This document shows positions 19,477 to 30,669 of a stretch of 64,000 nt of DNA, piece by piece. The stretch spans positions 1 to 64,000 of the forward strand of contig MPUH01000255.1 in assembly GCA_001970955.1 (NCBI GenBank), read 5' to 3'. The stretch's first letter is position 1; every line of letters begins with the position of its first letter. This stretch comes from Stentor coeruleus (lineage: Eukaryota > Ciliophora > Heterotrichea > Heterotrichida > Stentoridae). Under the pieces are notes generated by a model. That model was not told the origin of the DNA. It ran no database searches and saw only the letters and a program-made list of their open reading frames with translations. The position numbers were made by a program, and so were the translations under genes.

Positions 19477-19712
19477 ATTAATATCCTTGTTTTCCTGTAT
19501 TAAAAATCATTAGAGAAAAAACTTGTTTCATATAAAAAACATGAGTTTTTGTGTGTAAAAAAACAAATTAAAAAAGTTTAATGATACTTTTAGGAAAACA
19601 CAATTTTTTTTTATGATTAAAAAACTTAAGTCTAGTTTTTTGTATAAGATTTTAGAAAATATAGAAGTTTTATTAATGAATTTTTAATTAAAACTAAAAT
19701 CCTTGTGGTATT

Positions 19713-20330
19713 TTACCTATCGCTATTGTTCAAACCGAATTTCCAAATAAGTTTATTGCATTTAGGACACAAATGATGAATCTCAAGCTTTTCTTGGATA
19801 TTGCAACACCCTACAAGCTCTTTAACACAGCATAGAAAGTCAAGTCTATATGAATTTTACTCTGAGTTTTTACTGAAAATAACACGGGTATAAACGTATT
19901 TTTGGCAATTGTGACAGAAGCTTTCACAAGCGAGTTTTTCAGTTATACTGTCATTAACTTCTTCTTTTGATTCAACATAATCTTTTTTACACTCGACTTC
20001 AGAACTAAATAATGAAAGTCCCCGGACATCGGTACTTGCAATAGAAGATTTCATTTCAACAGTTGAAGAATAAGGGGAGTTTTTTCGCTCGAGGTACTTT
20101 TGATCTAGTTCTAAGCTTTTCTTACCCCGCATACGATTTCTTAGACCATGTCTATAGTCTTTTGAAATTAAACTTGGGATTTTTCTATGTATTGGCCTAT
20201 CTGGAGTCCGTTCTTCTTCGAATCTTAGAACTTTTTGGATTACTTTTCTTTCGGGTGATGTGAAATTTTCTCCTTGTGAGGGGAGTTTGTGCTCAGGTAA
20301 AAAATTCTCTTTATTAAAGCCCGCCTTCAT
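19713..20330 (-). CDS. LITAF-like domain protein, one 15-nt intron
   Basis: ATG at 20328-20330 to TAA 19713-19715, about 200 residues after removal of a 15-nt intron (19846-19860) that carries an in-frame TAA. Residues 1-135 are basic, Ser-rich and probably disordered. The C-terminal about 65 residues fit a LITAF domain: FCHNCQKYVYTRVIF (C-x2-C), a hydrophobic stretch with DFLCCVKELVGCCN, then HHLCPKCNKLIW (H-x-CP-x-C). This fold binds zinc and dips its hydrophobic part into endosomal/lysosomal membranes. Without the intron the second zinc half is lost, which supports the splice. An endosomal role is inferred from the family. Confidence 0.7.
19846..19860 (-). other. intron, 15 nt
   Basis: GTAAAATTCATATAG on the minus strand, between codon positions 2 and 3 (GA|A). 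It places a TAA in frame if retained. Removal completes the zinc-binding C-x2-C / C-x2-C pair of the LITAF-like domain. Confidence 0.75.
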
Positions 20331-21045
20331 TTATTTACTGTTTTTATATTTTAAACTTATAAGGGGTGGAAAAAACAATTTTGACAGATTTTTTTTTTAG
20401 ATGTGTCGGTGAAATGATTACCGGGAGAAAGATAGGATGAAAAGAGTGTGAAAGTTTTTTGATGGATTTTTTATAAGGGAAAATAATCATTTGTAATTTG
20501 GAATCCCGCTTTTTTCATTTAGATTTAAAGAGTGTAAGTGCAGATGTTTAAAGAGTTATGATTTTTTTTTATGTGTTTAGATATTTTCAGATTTAATATC
20601 TGTTTGAGTAAATATGATTTCATTGCAGTATGACAAATTATACGTATAAAAAGCAAGTAATACATAGTCTAAAATCATTATCCTAAATTTATAAACACTA
20701 CAATACTCATAATCTATTTAAAACTAACTCATAGCATTTTAATTTCTTATAAAATCCATCCCCTTCAGCATATTCTAAAATCGATTAAACTTACTACCCC
20801 AACCATAACCTCAACCCAAAATCTTACAACATAAAACCAAAAAACATAAAAACTATAAATAAAAATCTAATAAAAAATCCTCTCACCCATATCCTAAAAT
20901 CATTCCTTTCAATCCAAAGCCCTAATCACTATTCAAATTTTTATAAAAACCCGTTAAGTTAATCTAAGAAAGGTTTAACCACACCAAAGGTGCATATTCT
21001 TTCTGAGTAATAGTTGTCTTATTAAACCCTCAAGTATGCAAACCT
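20331..21045. other. intergenic with sharp strand-bias switch
   Basis: 20331-20600 is G-rich and C-poor on the + strand (upstream of the LITAF gene). About 20650-20960 is nearly free of G. No ORF. The C-rich part fits the 3' flank of a minus-strand transcript ending near 21046. Confidence 0.45.
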
Positions 21046-21198
21046 TTAGACAGCACCAAATATCCCAAAAGTCTCAAAATCCTGAACACTAAAAAGCTCC
21101 AGAAAATCGACCACAAGAAAATTGTTTTCGTCCCAAAACTTAACCCCTAAGTACCTGTCCACTTTCCCATCCAGGCCAATAAACCTCATAGTAATCAT
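21046..21198 (-). CDS. possible 50-aa gene or gene remnant
   Basis: ATG at 21196-21198 (MITMRFIGLDGKVDRYLGVK...) to TAA 21046-21048. Base composition is clearly less AT-rich than the surrounding 2 kb, and the residues are protein-like (FWDENNFLVVDFLELF). A second frame overlaps it (FPKQILPGFIDDYYEVYWPG) and could join the same 3' part through a 16-nt GT...AG stretch, so two coding readings compete. The open frame extends upstream without an ATG to about 21300. It could be a short gene or the last exon of a broken one. Function unknown. Confidence 0.3.
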   Translation of the reverse strand: MITMRFIGLDGKVDRYLGVKFWDENNFLVVDFLELFSVQDFETFGIFGAV

Positions 21199-22666
21199 CA
21201 ATAAACCCAGGCAAAATCTGTTTTGGAAAATTAAATGATTGTTGATAGAAGGGATAAAAATTGTACTTATAATTAATAAAGTATTTATTGTAAGATTAAA
21301 TAAGAATTGTATAATTTATTTAGAACCAGAAGTGTTATAAGAAGCTATTAATTTTAAACTACAAAAATATAACTTATTTTGTATCCAAGATTTAGACCTT
21401 TTATTTAAATACTGATATATTGGTTATTATATTCATATGTCTTATACTAAAAATAACAAATAAAACTTATAAATTACAAGTATAGCATCAGTTTTTTTCT
21501 AATATCAGAAACTTAAAAAATATAAAAGACCTCAGAAGATAATATAAAATCTTTAATAATCATATAAAGTCTAGTTTAAATTTTCCTTTATTTCAATATC
21601 AGAAGATGCTATGAAATAAAATATGAATTGTGCTTAGGAAAACTAGATACAACTGGAATATAAAACTACAGAATCTTAGTGAAGACTTGAATGAAATTTC
21701 CAGAATAAATTTATTTGTTTGGAGATATGTATCTATAGACTATGACAAATCAAAGTTGACAACAAAGAAAAAGTGACTAAAATTAAAGTCGTTAAAAGAG
21801 AAAAAATGTTAGAAAAGTTGATATGATCATAGCTTAGAGTTCGAATATTTTTATAAACAAACAGTTGATTTATTACTTATAAAGATGTTATATTATAAAG
21901 CATGATGAAATTGATATTTTGATTCTCTAAGTTTTTGATCCAGACACAAATTATTTGGGATCATATGCACAAATAAGAGAGATTATAGATAAGAATATAT
22001 CGATATCTTTTAAAAACTGATAGTCATCTATAAAGTTCTCATTTACTAAGCGAAGATAATAGATACTTACACAATTCTTTGTGAAAATAATAAAAACAAA
22101 AACTATCTATAGATGATATATTAAGATTTCTATATCAAATGCTTATTAAGACTATATCCGAGGAGAAATCCTAAGTAATTGAAGTTTTTAAAAAGGCTTT
22201 AAAGATCTTACCAACAATTATAGCAGAAAATTATAAATTTTGATATTTAAAACTAGTTTAAAAAACTTAGAACAACTTAGTAATCGAATACCCCTAAGAT
22301 TAATATAAATAAACAACAATCCGTTAATATACATAATCCCTGATATTAAATAATACCTAAAATATAAAGAAAAATACTAAACTATTTCTAAATCTGTGAA
22401 AGTTTTACTAGCAATCGACCATAAATCTATTAAAAGAAAAGAATATTAAATAATAAAATATCTATAGTAGCAATTTACAACAAATATTATGTTTTTATAA
22501 TAAACTTCACAATGAATATAGAAATCATAATAATCTGTTCTTATTATATCTAAAAAGTTGAAGATACTTTTATATAAAAATCATAAAAGAATTATTTATG
22601 ATTACTTAGAATTTTTATTTAAAGTAGTTTTACAATATGACATTATATAATTTATAAACTTTATAA
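21199..22666. other. 1.5-kb AT-rich gene-free region
   Basis: No frame of useful length. Scattered short protein-like stretches occur on the + strand around 21600-22250, so a very worn gene is possible, but no family could be named. Confidence 0.4.
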
Positions 22667-24268
22667 ATGCCAATGAGAAAAATTCCTACTGATCGTTTTA
22701 GTACAAGATCAGCAAGAGAGATGGCAGAAAAACTATTAGATGAGAAGCAATTATTAAATGAAGGTAATAAAAGACCAAATACAATGTCCCCTAATTATTC
22801 TTCTTCACAAATATCAGATATATTAGGGACTAAGAATAAAATCAAAGAAGCTATCTTAAAACTAAACCGTTATGAAAAGATTCTTATGGAGAAAGAACAT
22901 AAGTTAGCAAGTCAACAGCAAGAATTTAAATCAGTCCTTCATGCATTTGCTGAACAAAAGCAGGTTTTTGATATAGAAAAAGAGGAAATGAATAATAATA
23001 GAGAAGAGTATGAGAAGAAAACTTATGAACTTGAGAAGAAATTTGTAGAATTTAGAGTTTTAAGAGACGAGTTTGAAGATGAAAAGTCAAAATTTGAAAT
23101 TGAAAGGGAAGAGATACAAAAAATTAAAGAAATCACTGAATTGAATTATAAAGAAAGCGAAAAAGTTTATCAGGTTACTTCAATCAAAGGGCAAAAAATC
23201 TCAGATGAACTCACACATATTGAAGAAGTTAGTTTTAAAATCGAAGAACAATGGGATCAATTAAACAAAAAGGAAGAAGAACTTTCAAAACTTCAAGCGA
23301 AACTGAATTTCCAGGATGAAGACTTGAAAAATGCATTTGAAAAACTTGATATAGAAAAAAAAGCATTAAATGATCTAAAAGACAATATAAAAGAAGAAAG
23401 TTTAATGCTTATGTTTCAACAAGAAGAGTTAGAAAAAAAAAAAGTCAGTGTAGAATGCAAAATCCAAGAACTAAATTCATTTAGAATCAGTTCAAACATA
23501 AGCGAAAATAAAGAATTAGATCATTTATACAATAAACTTAAAGAACAAATTGAAGTTTATAACCAAGAAATAAGCATAAAAGAGCTTAGGTTGTTAAAAG
23601 AACAAAAAAAAATCAAAGAAAACAGCGAGTATATGATAAAAACGTATCAAGACTTAAAGCTTATTCAATTCAGTCTAGAAAATTCTAAAGCTGAAATTAA
23701 AGATTTTTATAAAAACATAGTTTCTGAATTTGAGGAAATGTTCTCAAAAGTATCAAAAATCAGTGACAATTTGAGTGAAAAATCAGGGAAACTTGATGAG
23801 TTATTGAAAAAGTTCGCTGAAAATATCATAGATGTCGCTGGGACAAAAGAAACAGAAGATTTTTCTCCTAGGAATCAAGGTTCTGATAAGCCTATAGAAT
23901 ATTTTTATGACTTAAAAGAAATTGATGAATTAACAAAAGAACTTATTTCCAAGCTGAAAATCGTCAATTTTAAAGAAAAACTTCTTGACAAAGAACGGAA
24001 TAAATACAAATCCAAATTTTTAGAACTTAAAAAAGCTAAAGATACTATAAAAAGAAATAATGAAGAAATAATATCAGGTAAAGAAAAAATGAAAATACAA
24101 CTTTATCATTTAGAACAAGGGGTTAAAAGTCTTACAAGTAAAGAGAATGAACTTAAATTCATACAACAAGAGCTTGATAAGAGAATAAATCTTTTGAAAA
24201 TCAAAGAAAATCATATAGAGTTAAGATCATTACAACTAAGAGATAATTCTATGATTAAAAATGCTTAA
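22667..24268 (+). CDS. long coiled-coil protein, 533 aa
   Basis: ATG 22667 in the TATAAATG context, ending at TAA. After a short basic head (MPMRKIPTDRFSTRSAREMA) nearly the whole protein, from about residue 55, is heptad-rich Lys/Glu/Leu coiled coil. Ser/Asp breaks occur around 365-400. No motor, zinc or membrane motif. Long coiled coils of this type in ciliates are often basal-body, cortical or ciliary structural proteins. That role is inference only. Confidence 0.8.
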   Translation: MPMRKIPTDRFSTRSAREMAEKLLDEKQLLNEGNKRPNTMSPNYSSSQISDILGTKNKIKEAILKLNRYEKILMEKEHKLASQQQEFKSVLHAFAEQKQVFDIEKEEMNNNREEYEKKTYELEKKFVEFRVLRDEFEDEKSKFEIEREEIQKIKEITELNYKESEKVYQVTSIKGQKISDELTHIEEVSFKIEEQWDQLNKKEEELSKLQAKLNFQDEDLKNAFEKLDIEKKALNDLKDNIKEESLMLMFQQEELEKKKVSVECKIQELNSFRISSNISENKELDHLYNKLKEQIEVYNQEISIKELRLLKEQKKIKENSEYMIKTYQDLKLIQFSLENSKAEIKDFYKNIVSEFEEMFSKVSKISDNLSEKSGKLDELLKKFAENIIDVAGTKETEDFSPRNQGSDKPIEYFYDLKEIDELTKELISKLKIVNFKEKLLDKERNKYKSKFLELKKAKDTIKRNNEEIISGKEKMKIQLYHLEQGVKSLTSKENELKFIQQELDKRINLLKIKENHIELRSLQLRDNSMIKNA

Positions 24269-25279
24269 TAGTTAGTGAAAATACTTTCTAAAACTTAAGT
24301 TGTATATATAATAAAATCAGAATGTAATACAAGAATGCTTATGATATTATATCATCGTAATCAAAATCAGAGATATTAAAATCATTTTAAAATAATTGAT
24401 TTATGCGGATTTTAAGATACTCAGTTGTATTAAATCGATTCACTCAGGCATATGTCTGATTTTTTTTTGTGTTATTGTTGCAAACTCTTAAAAGCTCAGT
24501 ATTATGATTATGCTGTAAACGAATATTAGGGTCGAATGAATATGTCCGATATAAGTTCATGCTGAAATATAAGTAAAGAGTTATAATGTTGAAGTTCAGC
24601 TATTTTTAATTTGTAATTTTTTAATGTAGTTAAAGGAAATACATTTAAAATATCAGATATCTATTTTACCTTGCACCTGACTTAATCTTTATTTAACAAA
24701 ACTTAATTCTTTTAGATTTTCCTCATATCTTTTTATATATATTTTCCTCATCAAGAAGTAAACTTGCGAAAACTTTAAATTCATCAACTGTTTATTCAAC
24801 TCCCAATTCTCAAAAACTAAAAATTTCACATTAGCTTCATTTTTACCATGCAAACCCAAACACTTTTTGTCTTCAAAATTTTGATTATTTTTTTTTGATT
24901 TCTTCTACCATCAAAAACAGTTCTTGATTTTTTTTTTCTGATTTCCTAAGTTTTTTTTCACAAAGTTTTGAACTCAAAAGTAGTTCTTCTATAATAACAC
25001 CTTTTGAACGAAAAAATCAAAAGAAACCTAATATTGTTCATATCTATATTATCTAGATCTAAACCTAAATTCCCAACAAAACACAATTATAACACAACTC
25101 TTCACAACTTCATCTTCATAGTTTATATTACAAATTTTTTTTTCTTATACAAATTTTTGATATATTTTCATAGTTCTTCACTCTTATACTATAAAACTAC
25201 GGGTTTTACAAATTTAAAGTCAATTTACATATTCAGTTCCAATCAAACTTTTTTCAGCTTTTTATATATATTATCAAAC
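24269..25279. other. intergenic, about 1 kb
   Basis: A 38-codon minus-strand frame at 24444-24560 (MNLYRTYSFDPNIRLQHNHN...) is protein-like and continues beyond its TGA for about 18 codons in the same frame. It may be a gene remnant. 24650-25270 is T/C-rich and G-poor on the + strand with several poly-T runs, like other regions upstream of + strand genes. Confidence 0.35.
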
Positions 25280-25999
25280 ATGGGTGATTCTACATTGAAA
25301 GATATTGAGTCATTAGAAAAAGTGATTTGCGACTATTGCGAGGAATCAGAAGGTAAAGGTAATTTTGAATGTGAGCATAATTTTTGTGAAGCATGCATAG
25401 GTTTATTAGTAGAAAATAATGTTATTTCTTGTCCTATGGAAAAATGCCTCGGATCAGATAATATTTGCAAAATACATAAATCAGAATATATCCTTGCATG
25501 TATAGAAGATTATCAACCACTTTGTCAGTATTGTGATGAAGACCATGAAGGGCATAATAAACGAAATATCGAGTATTTAAATGCTTTTACTTTAAGATTA
25601 CATAGAAACAGTGAAAAAAATCGGCCGAAATCTCAGACGATAGTTGAACATAGTAAAGTTTTAATTGAATCATTAGAGATTTTAAAAAAACTAAGCGATA
25701 AAGTTGACAATTTGTTTAAAAGATGCTATTCAGGGCTGCAAATACATGATAAAATTAATGAAGTTAGGAAATTCGAAGAAGGTAGAAAAAATATGAGTAT
25801 AAATATAGAATATAATGAACTGTTTATACCAGATATCAAAGGGAAAATCGCTTTATCAAAATACTTGAAAAACCCTGAAGAACTACAAGATAGTCTTGTT
25901 GATGCTGAAGAAAGTATCAAAAAAAACCAAAAGCTCCTTGAAAATATTTTAGAAAACCTTATAAGTTTTATTGATAGAATAAGACCAAGTGGTATATAA
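25280..25999 (+). CDS. B-box/RING-like zinc protein, 239 aa
   Basis: The start is ATG 25280 (MGDSTLKDIESLEKV). The frame is open about 90 codons further 5' but holds no ATG there. Residues 17-60 give a CDYC...CEHNFCEAC pattern, RING-like, with a later C (SCPMEKC). Residues 65-100 read as a B-box: CKIH...LACIEDYQPLCQYCDEDHEGHN. The rest is helical and may form a coiled coil, so the order RING-like, B-box, coiled coil recalls TRIM proteins. RING/B-box proteins are often ubiquitin ligases. The RING here is short and activity is not certain. Confidence 0.6.
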   Translation: MGDSTLKDIESLEKVICDYCEESEGKGNFECEHNFCEACIGLLVENNVISCPMEKCLGSDNICKIHKSEYILACIEDYQPLCQYCDEDHEGHNKRNIEYLNAFTLRLHRNSEKNRPKSQTIVEHSKVLIESLEILKKLSDKVDNLFKRCYSGLQIHDKINEVRKFEEGRKNMSINIEYNELFIPDIKGKIALSKYLKNPEELQDSLVDAEESIKKNQKLLENILENLISFIDRIRPSGI

Positions 26000-26133
26000 A
26001 AAGATATGAAGTTATAATAAATTCAAATAAATAATCGAGAGGATTTTTTGCAAAGATAGTTTTTTTTCCTGGTTTTTAAGTCTAAAATATTCATTTTACT
26101 TAATCGCTAAGATTATAAAAATATATTTTCTAC

Positions 26134-27204
26134 TTAATGCAGCTCATTTTCACAGATAAATTCTTCTGTATTATCCCCGATCTCTGTTTGTATTGTTATA
26201 TGCCCGATACCATATTTGTCTTTCAGTAATTGAGTTGCTTCTTTTAGTCCACGACTTGGATTATCAACAATAATATGGCAAGACAAAGATACTTTTCCAG
26301 CACTTAAACTCCAAACATGCATATCATGTACATCAATAACTTCTTCAATTTCCTTCAAGCTTTTAACTACTTCAGCCATATCAAGTTCAGATGGACTAGC
26401 TTCCATTAAAATCCTCACACAATCTTTAAGAATAGGTATTGTTGTAGCTAAAACGACTACACAAAACATCAAAGTACAAACAGGATCAGCTTGAGTATAT
26501 TCAGGTTTAGCATATATAACCCCAGCAGCTATTGATACTCCAACACTTTGTAAGCCATCACCAAGAACATGTATAATAGCAGCACGCATATTTAAGCTTT
26601 TTTTCTTAGAAACATTAACTTGTGGATTCTCAGTATGTTTTTCAGTATCTGGATTTTCAACCACAATTTCAGGTTCTTGAGGTTTATCTCCTGTTTCTTC
26701 ATCACCATCCAGATGTTCTGGATCAGTATTCATAAGTACTATACCCATAATGATATTTCCTATAAGCCCTGCTATTGCTGTTATTAGCATAATTAAACCA
26801 TCAACTTCTTCAGGGGTTATAAATCTCATAATAGCCTCAGATACAAGCCATGCTGTTAAACCCCAAATAAGAGCTATGCTTAAAAGAGCACCAATAACTT
26901 CAGCTCGATAATACCCATAAGACATTGTATATGTGGCTTGTTTTTTGGTAATATGCAAACTTATAATTGAGATTAAAAAGCCTAAAATATCGGTGAAGAT
27001 GTGAAAAGCATCTGATAATAAGGCTATTGAATCTGAGACTATTCCTCCAATGATTTCTCCTATCATGAAAGACCCAGATAGGAATATGTTGAAGTATAAT
27101 CTTTTAAGATACTTTTGAGTACTCTTTTGATGACGGATAAATTTTTTACTAATCCCTGTTTGAACCATTTCAATTTGCTCTCCTTGGCTCTTTGCTGTAT
27201 CCAT
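26134..27204 (-). CDS. cation diffusion facilitator, zinc transporter (ZnT/SLC30-like)
   Basis: 356 residues with six predicted membrane helices. The Zn2+ site motifs are in place: HIFTD in helix 2 (LLSDAFHIFTDILG) and HVLGD in helix 5 (AAIIHVLGDGLQSVG). The cytosolic C-terminal domain shows the usual DVHDMHVWSLSAGKVSLSCHI. The loop between helices 4 and 5 is acidic (DGDEETGDKPQEPE) and has few His, unlike many ZnTs. Such proteins export Zn2+ from the cytosol into vesicles or out of the cell by H+ exchange. TATAAAAAATG precedes the start. Confidence 0.93.
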   Translation of the reverse strand: MDTAKSQGEQIEMVQTGISKKFIRHQKSTQKYLKRLYFNIFLSGSFMIGEIIGGIVSDSIALLSDAFHIFTDILGFLISIISLHITKKQATYTMSYGYYRAEVIGALLSIALIWGLTAWLVSEAIMRFITPEEVDGLIMLITAIAGLIGNIIMGIVLMNTDPEHLDGDEETGDKPQEPEIVVENPDTEKHTENPQVNVSKKKSLNMRAAIIHVLGDGLQSVGVSIAAGVIYAKPEYTQADPVCTLMFCVVVLATTIPILKDCVRILMEASPSELDMAEVVKSLKEIEEVIDVHDMHVWSLSAGKVSLSCHIIVDNPSRGLKEATQLLKDKYGIGHITIQTEIGDNTEEFICENELH

Positions 27205-28547
27205 TTTTTATAACCTTGATAATTTATTCACTGGAATTTTTACTAATAAGCTATTTAAATACATCAGTGCAATATGCTATTATATTCCTATATAAAATTA
27301 GAATATAAAGCTTTAGGCTTACTTTAAATTATAATATAGCAATTTGGGTCTGAAAACCTTGATAATTTATTAATATTATCAAAGTTAAAATTATTTTAGG
27401 ATCAATGCAAAAAAATTTTCCAAGTGATTAAAGGATTAGAGAGATAGATAGTTATTGAAATTTTATGCGAAAATACTTAGAGGAAACATAGAATAGTTAA
27501 ATATGGTGCTGTGATAAATTTGAACAGGGCATAGAAATTATGCAACAAAATTTTGGCAAATGAAAAATTAGTAATGCATTTAATCTCATTGGAAAAAATT
27601 AAATTTTATAGCATGAGTCTTCTTGAAATCTCTATGATTATACCTTTTATTCAGTAGTTTTACCTTTTAATTCTATGAAGTACATTATTTTCTAAATTTA
27701 ATATATATTTTTAGAGATTGCTCGTCTGCCAACCTAAATCTTCCTAGATAAATTTTAGGAATTTATTGTTTTTACTTAATCTCAAGTTATCAAAGCAAGG
27801 ATTGATTTCCCATTTCTCATCTAATTTTTATCTTTATACATAAAAGGTTTATAGATTTTTCAATATGCTAAGCTAATATTTTTGTAAAAAATGCACACTT
27901 TTTATAAGGGATTAAGGATTAAGTTTTGTTTACTACTTGAATAAAGTGTTATAAAAAAACAGAAATTTAATACTTGAAATAAGGTTTAGCTAAGAAATTG
28001 AATTTAAACATACAATATATTTAAGTTAATTTATTTTATCACATGATTATCAAATTTAGCTAGTGTTTTTACCTAATATCTTATATTTTGTGTATTTATG
28101 TAAAATATTATCAATGTATAAAGGTATTAAGGATCATAATTAGATATAAAACATTAATATTCAAAGCGAAATTATTTATATAGTTTAATTTCAAGTTTAG
28201 AATTGAGCTAGTAATATTTTATGATATTGATTTTAGTTAGAATATAGATTTATCAAGCTTTTTATATATTTTATTATAATATTTTTAACCACTTCATTTA
28301 AGCTAAAAAGATTTTTATAATCAGATATTTTTAAAAAATAATGTCATTTGAGCTTTATATTGTATCCAAACTTGTATTTCTAGATAAATTTAGTTTTTGA
28401 TTCCTCCATATACATAAAATAGTTCATCTAATGTTTAATTATCAGATAGGTACTAATGATATTTTATATTTTATACTATTCATAAAACTTATATTATATA
28501 ATCATATGCTAAATCATCGTATTAACCTTGAAAAGCCAAATATATAA
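27205..28547. other. 1.34-kb intergenic between divergent genes
   Basis: No ORF, RNA gene or repeat recognised. Very AT-rich. Confidence 0.45.
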
Positions 28548-28901
28548 ATGGAACCTGTTGTCAAAGTTAAATTTCTATATGAAGAAACTCAAGTTGCAGT
28601 AAGGATACATATAACGCTTCCATCTGAGGAAAATTGTTTATCTTGGGCAAATCCTTATAATACACTATTAGAAACTATAGAAATACAGCAAAGAATCTTA
28701 CAAAAAGTCACTGATACAGCTTTTGAACTTAGCACTTACAATCAGCAAAGTGCAAGCAAATTCTTAGAGCTTAGCACAAAAATAGATAAATATCCAGGTA
28801 TTGTAAAAACAATGTGTGATGATCTTAAATTAATACAAAAAAGCATCCATCGAATGAAGCAAAAACTTGGACTCCCAAAATATAAAATTCCTGATGATTA
28901 A
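28548..28901 (+). CDS. KXD1-like (BORC/BLOC-1 related) small protein
   Basis: 117 residues, the family's usual size. After about 45 residues of beta-like sequence, the helical part matches the KxDL pattern: QQRILQKVTDTAFELSTYN, then ASKFLELSTKIDKYPGIV and MCDDLKLIQKSIHRMKQKL, with the Asp-Leu pair at the expected place. The Lys of the motif is replaced by Cys/Asp. KXD1 is part of BORC, which positions lysosomes. Assigned by pattern only. TATATAAATG starts the gene. Confidence 0.45.
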   Translation: MEPVVKVKFLYEETQVAVRIHITLPSEENCLSWANPYNTLLETIEIQQRILQKVTDTAFELSTYNQQSASKFLELSTKIDKYPGIVKTMCDDLKLIQKSIHRMKQKLGLPKYKIPDD

Positions 28902-29266
28902 TTATTATATAATTTTACAAATGCTATCTGTTCTTCGAACTGAAAGCAAGATTAATAAAGTTATGAATTTCAGTGGTTTATGTTTATAATGATATTATAT
29001 AAACCCTTTCTAATAAGAGTATAAATAATTGTACTTGCCATTATTACTCATAAAAACTTAAAAATCTTTTCTATCAAATACATTAAAATATTATTCATAT
29101 AATCAACAATCTAAAACAAAAAAATCATGATCCTAAACTATCACATCCAGCATAATTATCATAATAATCTTCATCTATCCTTATCTTATTTCCTAAATTA
29201 TAATCTTTATTATATTCATTCTTTATACAATCTTATTTACGACATATTTTTTCTCAACAGATAGTA
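28902..29266. other. intergenic
   Basis: About 365 bp. The second half is C/T/A-rich and nearly free of G. No feature. Confidence 0.45.
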
Positions 29267-30628
29267 ATGTTATTTTTTATTCTCATAGCCGCTGTATCAA
29301 GCAGACTGGTAGCTGTTGTCGAACTTTGTCGCCACGGTGCTCGGTCTCCTGGAGCTTTTTGGCCTTGGGATGCAGGTCGTTGGCCTGAAGGTGTAGGTGA
29401 ATTATTACCAGAAGGTATGAGACAGCATTACTTAATAGGCACAGTTCTCAGATCACGCTATATACAAACCCAACAATTAATGATGCCTTTTTACTTCCAA
29501 CCCGAAATCTATGTTTTTTCATCTGACTACAATCGGACAATTATGAGTGCTCAAAGTCAAATCCAAGGACTTTATCCAAATGGCACTGGACCTAATCTTA
29601 GAAGTACAGCTATGAAAACAACAGCAATCCCACCTATAAATGTGACAAATCTTAATGGGGTTATTACAAACTTAAACATGTCTGCTTTACCTGGAAATCT
29701 TCAAGTTATACCAATACATACTGATCAAATTGTTAGACAATATGCCCTTAATCCTAGTTCAAGTTGTAATTATTATAAATATTTGATTAATCAAAAGAGT
29801 ATGATGACAAGTCAATTAAATGATATTTATAATAAGCATAATGATACTATAAATGCTGTGATGGAAGTTTTGAATTGTACTAGAAATTATGCTGAACAAA
29901 ATATGCAATCTATTTCTGATTCGGTTACTAGTAATGTGTATATGGGATATTCACTTCCTTCACAATTTACTCCTGAAATTGTTGCTGATATGGAAGAATT
30001 GGCTTATGAACTAAAATCTTTCCTTGAATTCCAACCTGACTTTTTTTCTCGTTTAGCAGGGACACCTTTTATGAATCAGGTGGTTAGTAATTTATTACTT
30101 TCTAACAATTCGCAGATTACTCAGAAGTTTTTCTTGTATTCAGCCCATGATACGGATATATCATTTATACTTGCGTTTTTACAATTGAACTTTTCTCAAC
30201 CTCCACCTTTTGCATCGACGATTTTCTTTGAATTGTATCAATATGGATTAGATTATTATGTGAATGTGAAATATAATGATGTTTTACAGATTATACCAAC
30301 ATGTGGAGGGTATAATTGCAGTTTTACAACTTTTATTAAATATGTTCAGTTTAGAAATATACCAGATTTTATGACTGTATGTAATACTCCTACATATCAG
30401 ATGAATCAGACTCAGAATTTAAGAGCTGAAAAGAAAAGCTTTGATTTACCAGGAGATGGTGATAGTGCAGATTTGAAATGGTACTTTTGGGTATCTTTTG
30501 GTGCGTATTTGGCGTTTTTGGTTTTAGTTATTGGAGCAACTGGGATGATGTGTTGTAAAAAAAACCCAAAATTACAGACACCAGCTGAGAGTATGGTGAC
30601 AATAAAAGGCGATTTGACTAGGAATTAA
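29267..30628 (+). CDS. membrane histidine acid phosphatase, copy 1
   Basis: 453 residues. A signal peptide (MLFFILIAAVSSRLVA) leads straight into the catalytic RHGARSP (VVELCRHGARSPG). NRTIMSAQSQ supplies the next phosphate-binding Arg, and SAHDTD near residue 291 carries the proton-donor HD. N-glycosylation sites are frequent. One membrane helix near 400-423 and a short basic tail make it a type I protein, like lysosomal acid phosphatase. It hydrolyses phosphomonoesters at acid pH. A paralog follows in tandem only 41 nt downstream. Confidence 0.93.
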   Translation: MLFFILIAAVSSRLVAVVELCRHGARSPGAFWPWDAGRWPEGVGELLPEGMRQHYLIGTVLRSRYIQTQQLMMPFYFQPEIYVFSSDYNRTIMSAQSQIQGLYPNGTGPNLRSTAMKTTAIPPINVTNLNGVITNLNMSALPGNLQVIPIHTDQIVRQYALNPSSSCNYYKYLINQKSMMTSQLNDIYNKHNDTINAVMEVLNCTRNYAEQNMQSISDSVTSNVYMGYSLPSQFTPEIVADMEELAYELKSFLEFQPDFFSRLAGTPFMNQVVSNLLLSNNSQITQKFFLYSAHDTDISFILAFLQLNFSQPPPFASTIFFELYQYGLDYYVNVKYNDVLQIIPTCGGYNCSFTTFIKYVQFRNIPDFMTVCNTPTYQMNQTQNLRAEKKSFDLPGDGDSADLKWYFWVSFGAYLAFLVLVIGATGMMCCKKNPKLQTPAESMVTIKGDLTRN

Positions 30629-30669
30629 GATACAACTAGTTAGTTAAAGTAGTAAATTTAAAGAAAAAT

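Noticed and set aside
25004-25279. 5' extension of the B-box-like gene
   Set aside because: The frame is open but has no ATG, and its composition (T-rich, low complexity) is that of upstream DNA.
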